Below, piece by piece: positions 1-6,125 of a stretch of 17,599 bases of DNA. How positions within the stretch are numbered: the stretch's first letter is position 1; every line of letters begins with the position of its first letter. The position numbers and the translations under genes are program-made. A model generated the notes under the pieces. It made no database searches and had not been told where the DNA came from. It saw only the letters and a program-made list of their open reading frames with translations. Source of the stretch: UMGS1851 sp900555605 (GTDB lineage: Bacteria; Bacillota; Clostridia; UBA1212; UBA1255); contig CABROF010000050.1 of NCBI GenBank assembly GCA_902472555.1, positions 1 through 17,599 of the forward strand, in the 5' to 3' direction.

Positions 1-130
1 CCGAGATTGTTCCATCCGTTTTCTGCTTATTCAGCATACCAAAAAAAACAGATCATGACAAGTTCCAAAGCCGCCCGTCCCGCCTTGCGTGCAGATACGG
101 CCGAAGCCTGCCGGTATTCTATTTTACCGA

Positions 131-175
131 AAATAAAAAAATGCGCCTTATGTCATGAAAAAAGACATAAGGCGC
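131..175 (-). terminator. Intrinsic terminator of the surface-protein gene
   Basis: A perfect 12-bp inverted repeat, GCGCCTTATGTC at 143-154 and its complement at 164-175, encloses a 9-base loop. Read on the minus strand the hairpin is followed by a U-rich tract (complement of the A-rich 131-140). It lies about 100 bases downstream of the surface-protein stop codon and faces the right way to end that transcript. No U-tract follows on the plus strand, so it is not bidirectional. Confidence 0.88.
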
Positions 176-187
176 GGCAGTCCGTAT

Positions 188-246
188 CCGCAATGCACAT
201 GCAGGCTGTAGATGCATTGTGCAGGCAAGACGCAGGTGCATTGCGG
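188..246 (-). repeat. Inverted repeat in the 3' untranslated region of the surface-protein gene
   Basis: CCGCAATGCAC at 188-198 is perfectly complementary to 236-246, giving an 11-bp stem around a 37-base loop. The loop contains TGCAGGC twice (200-206 and 220-226). The element lies between the stop codon at 274 and the terminator at 131-175, so it would be transcribed as mRNA 3' end. Its function is unknown. Confidence 0.45.
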
Positions 247-273
247 GTCAATACGCATTGTATATCATTTTTC

Positions 274-1680
274 TTACAGCGTGCCTACTGAAGCACGCTT
301 TCTCCGTCTGACGGCTACGCACAGCGCGGCGCAGAAAACAACCGCGGCGCAGATTAAATAACCATTTTCGCCGGTTTCCGTATTCGGCACATCCGGGTTC
401 GTGGGAACCACCGGGTCTGCGGTCTTGGTATAAAAGGCCTTGCTGACAGCCATGACGCCAAAACAGGAGCCTATCGCTACTTTCCCCTGGATATCCGCTT
501 TTGCATTTGTCATGACCGCAACCTCTTCCCCGTCTACGGAAATTTTCAGCGTATCGGAAGCGGCGCTGTATGTAAGCACCACTTTGTGAGATAGGGAAGC
601 AGCCATGGCCTCCGTCATTTTATATTCCTTTGAGAAGCCGGACTTTCCGCCTTTTACCGTAATGATCTGCATGCTCTCGGGGAACTGCGTAAACTGGATC
701 AGCGTGCTGCCTTCCGCGGGGTTCTGGGCATCCGTGGCGCCCAGCAGAACTCCCTGATAGCACCAGCCGTTTGCTGCCCCGGCCTCACCGGCATGCAGCA
801 GGTCAAAGTCAAATTCCAGCGTGAAGGATTCCTCACCGGTAATATTATAATCAGCCGTCGCATACACATAGTTTGTCTTTTCTTCTGAGCCGAAGGACGC
901 ATAATAACCGCAGTTATAGGGATCCTTCATTTCCTGGAACACACCGGCTCCGCTTGAGGTCCATTCCCCAAGATTGTTTGTAAAGGTCTTTAAAATAGCC
1001 GGCTCCGTCTCGGTATATATCGCCTTTTCAACCGCCATCATGCCAAATTGAGAACCAAAGCCAACCTTTCCCCGGATATCCTCCTTTACGTTCTCCAGAA
1101 CCGCGATGAAGGCTCCGTCAACCATAATCCGCATCAGATCCGGCTCGGCGCTGTATTCAATTAAAATCCGATGGGACAGCGCATTGGCCATTTCCTCAGA
1201 CATCGTATATTGCTTCTGATTGCCAGATACATCGCCGCTGATATCAATGAACCGTTTTTCATCGTATAGCTTTGTGAATTCTATCCGCATACTGTTTTTC
1301 GCCGGATCCGCCGCATTCTCGGCGCCCAGCAGAATTGCCTGTTTTAGCCAGCCGTGTTCGGCTCCGCCGCTGCTATGATGGACAAGCGTGTATTTTACTT
1401 CTAACTGAAAAGACTTTTCACCTGTAATCTCAAAATCCGATGCCGTATATACAAAGCCGTCAGCCTCGGATGAACAAAACGCGGCATCATATCCAATCCC
1501 GTAGGGATTGCTCCATGCCGTAAATTCGCCTTTGCCTCCACTCGAAACCCATGTCCCGAGATTGCTCTCAAATCCAATATTTTCCGCTGCCTGCACAGGC
1601 AGTCCCACAGCAAAGCAGGAAATTAGGAGCAAGGCGCATACCAGCAGCAATGACATCCCCTTCTTCATTCTCTTCATCAT
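274..1680 (-). CDS. Secreted surface protein with two tandem jelly-roll (ConA-like) repeats and a sortase-like C-terminus
   Basis: The 468-residue product starts with a basic segment and a hydrophobic core (about 9-28) and has a signal peptidase I type site near VQA-A31. Two homologous units follow, about 35-230 and 233-424. Each has a 'NLG.W.SSG' opening, an 'ITGE.SF' strand, a 'LLGA..A..PA' segment and a closing 'V.VDG...AV..N.K.DI.GKV..GS.FG.MAV.KA.YT' strand set. This pattern resembles LamG/3-keto-disaccharide-hydrolase-like sandwiches, but no catalytic residues can be assigned. After a short Pro/Asp linker comes NTETG (433-437), a hydrophobic helix (about 441-457) and RRRKR: a degenerate LPXTG-like sorting signal. 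A strong AAGGAGGA site lies just upstream; the second ATG (at 1677) has better spacing and may be the true start. Glycan binding on the cell surface is an inference from fold likeness and neighbours. Confidence 0.8.
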   Translation of the reverse strand: MMKRMKKGMSLLLVCALLLISCFAVGLPVQAAENIGFESNLGTWVSSGGKGEFTAWSNPYGIGYDAAFCSSEADGFVYTASDFEITGEKSFQLEVKYTLVHHSSGGAEHGWLKQAILLGAENAADPAKNSMRIEFTKLYDEKRFIDISGDVSGNQKQYTMSEEMANALSHRILIEYSAEPDLMRIMVDGAFIAVLENVKEDIRGKVGFGSQFGMMAVEKAIYTETEPAILKTFTNNLGEWTSSGAGVFQEMKDPYNCGYYASFGSEEKTNYVYATADYNITGEESFTLEFDFDLLHAGEAGAANGWCYQGVLLGATDAQNPAEGSTLIQFTQFPESMQIITVKGGKSGFSKEYKMTEAMAASLSHKVVLTYSAASDTLKISVDGEEVAVMTNAKADIQGKVAIGSCFGVMAVSKAFYTKTADPVVPTNPDVPNTETGENGYLICAAVVFCAALCVAVRRRKRASVGTL

Positions 1681-1985
1681 ATCTCCTCCTTAAAATTTAT
1701 AATTCTTGAAAACCGGCCGCCGTTTTCAGCCTCTGCTTAAGAACAGAAAATGCCGCGAATTTTGCTGTATTTCTTTTAGCCGGCAATCTGTTATTTACAA
1801 AACAGCAACACTAATTTCATATATATTATAATCAGGGCGGCAAGGTATGCATACTAGCAGTTTATAATAGGATTCATTTTAAAGTTGATATTTTTTAAGA
1901 TTTTCGTACAAGCAGAAGCCATATCGTATTCCGGCCGCAGGGATCCGATTCTTCTTATTAAAATTTAGGTATCGCTTAAGGCCGT

Positions 1986-1999
1986 CCCGATAGATCGGG
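1986..1999. repeat. 14-bp inverted repeat, possible operator
   Basis: CCCGAT (1986-1991) and ATCGGG (1994-1999) are perfect inverted arms around a 2-base centre. The spacing is too tight for a full RNA hairpin, so a DNA site for a dimeric protein is more plausible. The protein that would bind it is unknown. Confidence 0.3.
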
Positions 2000-2043
2000 T
2001 CCTGTTCTCAAATTCTAAAACCGCAGTTTTTTTCCGTGAGGGA

Positions 2044-2094
2044 GGAAACCGTTTCCTGTAAGCTGTTTCCTGCAGCAGCGCGCTTTGCAGGAAA
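2044..2094. repeat. Cluster of GTTTCC half-sites in both orientations
   Basis: The hexamer GTTTCC occurs at 2051-2056 and 2065-2070. Its complement GGAAAC is at 2044-2049, and a shortened GGAAA is at 2090-2094. Two larger inverted repeats result: AGGAAA/TTTCCT around CCG at 2043-2057, and TTTCCTGCA (2066-2074) with TGCAGGAAA (2086-2094). The cluster lies about 150 bases upstream of the regulator promoter. Paired direct and inverted half-sites suit an AraC-type operator, but this is inference. Confidence 0.4.
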
Positions 2095-2240
2095 GTGCTG
2101 ATTTCCGCGGTGTCTTAGGCGCTGCCAAAGGGTATGCCGGGCACTGCTTTGCAAAAAAGGGCAGTTTATCAGAATGCTCTCCCCCGGCACCTACCGGTTC
2201 TTCCGGAAAACGCCGCGTGTGGGAACCCCGCGGCTCATAA

Positions 2241-2269
2241 TTGCGGTCCAGTCCGATTTCATATATAAT
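2241..2269 (+). promoter_or_regulatory. Predicted sigma-A promoter of the AraC-family regulator
   Basis: A perfect TATAAT -10 at 2264-2269 is preceded, at exactly 17 bases, by TTGCGG (2241-2246), which keeps the TTG of the -35 consensus. Transcription would start near 2275, leaving a leader of about 20 bases that carries the GGAGG site at 2282-2286. Confidence 0.65.
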
Positions 2270-2294
2270 AATAAAAAAATCGGAGGTCCTATTT

Positions 2295-3098
2295 ATGACA
2301 GATTCTGATGTCACATTTTACTTTCCGCCCTATCCAATATATGTGCTGTCAGATTACCGCTTTTTCGCCCCCCACGAGCGCCATATTACCCGAACCTGCG
2401 GTGAGTATGTACTTTTGATTCTGTTCGACGGCATTCTGAACTTTACAGAAGAGGATGAGGAAGTGGTGCTGTCCAGCGGTACCTGGTATCTGCAGCGTCC
2501 GGGGCTTCGCCAGAGCGCGCTGCGGGAAAGCAGCTGCCCCAGATACTTTTATATTCATTTTCATATGCCGCCGGATCTCAATTCCTACGCGCAGCAGCAC
2601 GTACTCCGTATGCCGATTTGCGGAAAATGCGACTATAGGCTTTATGATTCCTTCTTCAAAGAGCTTTCGAAGCCACTTTCCGGCTCCCTGACAGAAGCAA
2701 TCGATCGTCAGACCGCGTTTTTAAATTTTCTCTGTTTTTTTATACAGACCTGCGGAATCAGCGGACTGGAGCAGAAGGGAAAAACCACCCGGGCCATAAT
2801 CGAGTATCTGAAGACGCATTATATGGATACGGTGGAGCTTTCAAAAATATCGGCACAGCTGCATTACAGCCCGGAATACCTCCGAAAGCGCTTCTACAGA
2901 GAAACAGGCGTCACAATTGCGGCTTATGTCAAGGCGCTGCGTATTGAGAAGGCCAAACTGCTGCTATGCAATACGGATGCTGCCGTCGCGGAAATTGCCG
3001 CTGTCGTAGGGTTTGAGGAACCCTCTGTATTTTTTCGCAATTTTAAAAAGCAGTGCGGGCTTTCTCCCAGTGCCTGGCGGGAAGCGCATCGGAACTGA
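2295..3098 (+). CDS. AraC-family transcriptional regulator
   Basis: The 267-residue protein has the two-part layout of sugar-responsive AraC regulators. The N-terminal ~100 residues look like a cupin-type ligand-binding domain ('LLILFDGILNF', 'SSGTWYLQRPG'). The C-terminal domain from about 165 has two helix-turn-helix motifs: the first around 'ELSKISAQLHYSPEYLRKRF', the second 'VAEIAAVVGFEEPSVFFRNF' followed by the hallmark 'GLSPSAWRE'. The ATG at 2295 is chosen because GGAGG lies 8 bases upstream and the promoter -10 ends at 2269; a start further upstream would fall inside the promoter. It is divergent from the surface-protein gene and convergent with the DUF1680 operon, so it probably regulates one or both. 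The inducer is unknown; an arabinose-like sugar is only a guess from the neighbours. Confidence 0.92.
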   Translation: MTDSDVTFYFPPYPIYVLSDYRFFAPHERHITRTCGEYVLLILFDGILNFTEEDEEVVLSSGTWYLQRPGLRQSALRESSCPRYFYIHFHMPPDLNSYAQQHVLRMPICGKCDYRLYDSFFKELSKPLSGSLTEAIDRQTAFLNFLCFFIQTCGISGLEQKGKTTRAIIEYLKTHYMDTVELSKISAQLHYSPEYLRKRFYRETGVTIAAYVKALRIEKAKLLLCNTDAAVAEIAAVVGFEEPSVFFRNFKKQCGLSPSAWREAHRN

Positions 3099-3139
3099 AA
3101 TATGCGGCACAGGAAGCCTTCTTTCAGAAAACAGGCCGC

Positions 3140-3167
3140 AAAAAAAGGGGCCTGTTTACAGCCCCTT
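3140..3167 (-). terminator. Intrinsic terminator of the DUF1680 operon
   Basis: On the minus strand AAGGGGC (complement of 3161-3167) pairs with GCCCCTT (complement of 3145-3151) around a 9-base loop, and the U-run from 3140-3146 follows at once. It lies 36 bases after the stop codon of the small ORF at 3203-3319. A second inverted repeat, 3129-3137 with 3149-3157, overlaps the same bases. Confidence 0.88.
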
Positions 3168-3202
3168 GTAATCAGCAGCGTTTCACCTGCACCTTCACGG
3201 TT

Positions 3203-3319
3203 TTATTTCCGCCTTCCTGTTGAAAATCCGGCAGCAGCAGAGGCAGCGCAGGCGCACAGCAGAAGCCCCGCGCACAGAACAGCCGTCCCTGTCGAAATCC
3301 ATTTTACTTTTTCATACAT
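3203..3319 (-). CDS. Predicted 38-residue small membrane peptide, last gene of the DUF1680 operon
   Basis: An ATG lies 22 bases after the stop of the large exported hydrolase gene, with an AAGGAAG ribosome binding site (complement of 3324-3330) at good spacing. The peptide begins MYEKVKWIST, then has one hydrophobic stretch (about 11-32) rich in Ala, Leu and Cys with the run LLLCACAAS, and ends in GRRK. The basic tail could hold it N-out; the Leu-Cys-Ala-Cys run also resembles a lipobox, but too little would remain after cleavage. The stop codon is followed 36 bases later by the operon terminator, so the reading frame fills the gap between hydrolase and terminator. I do not recognise a family. 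Without homologues it could still be a chance frame, but the ribosome binding site, topology and position argue for a real gene. Confidence 0.5.
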   Translation of the reverse strand: MYEKVKWISTGTAVLCAGLLLCACAASAAAGFSTGRRK

Positions 3320-3341
3320 GCTTCTTCCTTATCGTTTTTTA

Positions 3342-6092
3342 TTATGCATCTTTTATTTGGATCAATTCGATTCTTTCCAATTCCGCAAACCCGATATCCG
3401 AAGCAGCTTTTAGGATTGTGAAGCTATGGCTTCCGGCCTCCGCGGTAATCGTAAGCTCTGCGTAAGTATCATTTCGGAAGACCCCCCACCTGTCTGTGGC
3501 TGCGTATGAAATCACACCGCAGGGCTGTCCGTCCAGCAGGAGCGTATGCGTCGCCTTCCCCGCAGCCGCCGCATAATATACACGGACCGTCCAAACGCCG
3601 GCCGATGGAATGCGGATAGACGGAAAATGCAGAGACGAACCTGTATCGTCAATTCCGGCTACATAGGCCCCGCTCTTATACGCACTGCCGGAAAGCTCCG
3701 CATACTCTGCCTCCAGACAGATTCCATACGCCTCCGCTTCTCCGAAACAGAGGCTGACCCCGCTCAGATTTCTTAAATTTTCTCCGTCCTCAGCCGTGCG
3801 CAGTTCCACCAGATTGTATTTGGACGGATCGATCCGCAGCGCCTCTGACACATAGATATTTTCATTTTTCTTTAACCGCAGGGTATCCATTTCTTCCCCG
3901 TTTATAAAAAGCTTTGCCGTCATGTCCTCTGGCGCCGTATAGGTCAGCTGAACCGGCCGCTGAATCAGGGACATCGCTGTCGCTCCCTCTTCCCCGGTAT
4001 AAGGGACTGTTACACGGTAAAAGGTCATGATATCCGAATCTGTTTCATCCGGCGTAAAATATACAGGCGTATCCCCGGTCCAGGGAAGCAATGTGACGCG
4101 AAGCCGTGCAAACCCATACGGAATCAGTGCGACCTCCACAATTTCACCTTCGCATTGTTCCGGACTGATGGGGCTCAGCGGCACGCGCTGGGCAACCTGG
4201 TCTTCACGAAGTCCCCAGTCCTTCACCAAAACCGCCTTGCCTTGGAGCACAATCGGCGCCTGCTCCTTTGCAAAGGTCATGTCCGTTTTGATCTCCCGTT
4301 CTGAAACAGTGAAAAATGTCTCAGCGTTATGGATATCAAAATCAGAAAGCGCGTAGCTCCAGTCCTCTGCGGGGGTCAGGTTCACAGAAGTATATTTTTC
4401 CGTAAGCGTCCATTGATTTGGATTATAATCAATTTTCTCTGTATTTTCCGCAAGCCCTAAGGTGTACAGCAGTGCGCCGCGCCGCACAAATACACTATTA
4501 TTTTCCGAATAGGAGGCCTTGATGGTTTCAGGAAAAACCAGTTGAATCCGATCATTGTCACACCAAGATGCCTGCAGGCAGAAATAGCCGTCTCCGGCAG
4601 GAAGCGCCTGCTGCACGCCATTGACATAAACCTCAGGCGTACTGCACCATTCAGGCACCCGGAGATAAATCGGAAAGGTGCATGCCCCTTCCATATGGAT
4701 TGTCAGATTCACCGTATTCCGGAAAGGATAATCCGTTTCCTGAACAATCCGCACCTGCGCCCCGCCGCCGGTAAAGGTGACCTCATTCGGTCCGTAAGCG
4801 CCGGCCGCAATACCGCCGTCCGTTGTCCGCATCCACATGCTGCTGACAAACAGCGGCCAGCCCATATGGAAATTACAGCTGCAGCACGGATACCCTCCCG
4901 GCGTTCCGTATACGGCTCTGTCTCCGCCGTCCGAGCTGAAGCCGTGGGGCCCCAGTACGGCAGTCACCTGATTCTGCATGGTAAAATACACCTGTCCGGT
5001 GATCTGTTCCGTCAGCTGAGAGGGCCAGACATTATATGCGATCAGCTCTAAATGATCGGCAATAGACGAATCTCCGGTAATCCGCAGCGCAATCTCATCG
5101 GAAAGCATCCGTTCTGCCACGGCACAGGTTTCCGTTCCGCAGGTGGCGCTGATGGTTCCGGTAAGCTCATCCCCGTTTGACATGCCGTCAGCGCGTCCGC
5201 TCTCGACGTCAAGATACAGAAGGCCTTTATAATAACTTTTTAGATAGTCCTGTTCCCCTGTAATCGCGTACATCAGCGGCAGCAGCTTAAAGCTCTGATG
5301 CGTATTCACAATATGATAGGTGCCGCTCCATCGATCTTCCGTATATATGGTCTTCCAATCCGTCTGGGCATACATCCGTCGGCAAAGCCGCAGCAGGGAT
5401 TCGTCGCCGTTTTTCAGATACAGCCAGTATATGCTGTCGATATTGTCTCCTGCTCTGGCTTTTGCCCAATCTGTCAGCGGTTTTTTATTTAAAGCCTTTG
5501 CCTGAAAAGCAAAATACTTCTCTAAAAAAGGAATGACCCGGGGATCTGCCTTTGTCTCGGCGGTGGCATCATAATAATATTCAATGGCGCTGACCATGGG
5601 CATCAGGGACCACCAGTCAAGCTTATCCGGCGTATCCGCATACGGTCCGAAGGCGCCGCTTTCTGTCTGGCTTTCTATGGCAGCGTCAATCCACCTCTGG
5701 CATTTGGCAATGAGCACATCATCTGAAAGCGTATATGCCAGCGCCACAAGGCCTTTTACATAATAAGGCCCGCGCTCCCACGCTTCGCCGCTTCCGCCCA
5801 GCCAGCCGGACCGGTCCTCCCCTTCTGTCTGAACATCCGGACAAAGGCTTTCAAAGTCTCCTGTAATATGCTCTGCCTGCAGCCGCAGCTGCCGTTCCAG
5901 CCAGGAGGAGGCGCGCACCGCGCCGAGGGGCAGCTGCGCAAACGCTGCATCGCGTTGCGCTGCCCGGGACAAAACCAAGTCTGCTTTAGGCGGATTCAGG
6001 GCCTGCTTTTTTTTCGCTCCTGTGCAGGCCCCTGCCAAAACCAGCGACAGGCAGAAACCCGTCAGCATTAAAATCATGTGTTTTCTTTTCAT
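3342..6092 (-). CDS. Exported DUF1680/GH127-like glycoside hydrolase with C-terminal CBM6/35-like domain
   Basis: The 916-residue protein starts with a signal peptide, MKRK plus a hydrophobic core, ending LAGAC23. This may be a weak lipobox or an ordinary AGA cleavage site. Residues about 50-690 match the DUF1680 alpha/alpha-barrel plus beta-sandwich ('WLERQLRLQAEHITG', 'ALIPYGFARLRVTLLPW'). Glu321-Thr-Cys323 and the pair Cys403-Cys404 (in YPCCSCNF) fit the zinc-thiolate site of GH127, where the first cysteine of the pair is nucleophile; the Glu of 'NGDE' (309) may be the acid/base. A further beta domain is followed by a CBM6/35-like module at about 791-913 ('LEAEYAEL', 'DDTGSSLHF', 'LLLDGQPCG'). 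The start at 6092 has GGGAGG 10 bases upstream; an in-frame ATG at 6122 lacks a good site and would spoil the signal peptide. It lies 33 bases after its cytoplasmic paralogue. The likely substrate is a beta-L-arabinofuranoside-type glycan outside the membrane, but specificity is inferred. Confidence 0.87.
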   Translation of the reverse strand: MKRKHMILMLTGFCLSLVLAGACTGAKKKQALNPPKADLVLSRAAQRDAAFAQLPLGAVRASSWLERQLRLQAEHITGDFESLCPDVQTEGEDRSGWLGGSGEAWERGPYYVKGLVALAYTLSDDVLIAKCQRWIDAAIESQTESGAFGPYADTPDKLDWWSLMPMVSAIEYYYDATAETKADPRVIPFLEKYFAFQAKALNKKPLTDWAKARAGDNIDSIYWLYLKNGDESLLRLCRRMYAQTDWKTIYTEDRWSGTYHIVNTHQSFKLLPLMYAITGEQDYLKSYYKGLLYLDVESGRADGMSNGDELTGTISATCGTETCAVAERMLSDEIALRITGDSSIADHLELIAYNVWPSQLTEQITGQVYFTMQNQVTAVLGPHGFSSDGGDRAVYGTPGGYPCCSCNFHMGWPLFVSSMWMRTTDGGIAAGAYGPNEVTFTGGGAQVRIVQETDYPFRNTVNLTIHMEGACTFPIYLRVPEWCSTPEVYVNGVQQALPAGDGYFCLQASWCDNDRIQLVFPETIKASYSENNSVFVRRGALLYTLGLAENTEKIDYNPNQWTLTEKYTSVNLTPAEDWSYALSDFDIHNAETFFTVSEREIKTDMTFAKEQAPIVLQGKAVLVKDWGLREDQVAQRVPLSPISPEQCEGEIVEVALIPYGFARLRVTLLPWTGDTPVYFTPDETDSDIMTFYRVTVPYTGEEGATAMSLIQRPVQLTYTAPEDMTAKLFINGEEMDTLRLKKNENIYVSEALRIDPSKYNLVELRTAEDGENLRNLSGVSLCFGEAEAYGICLEAEYAELSGSAYKSGAYVAGIDDTGSSLHFPSIRIPSAGVWTVRVYYAAAAGKATHTLLLDGQPCGVISYAATDRWGVFRNDTYAELTITAEAGSHSFTILKAASDIGFAELERIELIQIKDA

Positions 6093-6125
6093 ACGCACGC
6101 ATCCTCCCGTTTTCAGGCACATATC

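Larger units (their letters stand above)
1681..2294. other. Divergent intergenic region between surface-protein gene and araC-type regulator
   Basis: This 614-base spacer shows no convincing gene. It holds the surface-protein ribosome binding site at its left end, an AT-rich block with the self-complementary ATTATAAT at 1825-1832 (a possible -10 on either strand, without a good -35), the palindrome at 1986-1999, the GTTTCC repeat cluster at 2044-2094, and the regulator promoter at 2241-2269. Its length and density of inverted repeats suggest a control region for one or both flanking genes. Confidence 0.6.

Noticed and set aside
7..291. Plus-strand open frame of about 94 codons
   Set aside because: It has no ribosome binding site, runs through the terminator hairpin and into the end of the surface-protein gene, and its product looks like nothing known.
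2015..2314. Minus-strand open frame of 99 codons starting inside the araC-type gene
   Set aside because: It starts at a GTG without a convincing ribosome binding site, crosses the regulator promoter and repeat cluster, and has no recognisable features.
4542..5051. Plus-strand frame of 169 codons
   Set aside because: It lies wholly within the exported hydrolase gene on the other strand, whose domains are clear; it is a codon-bias shadow.
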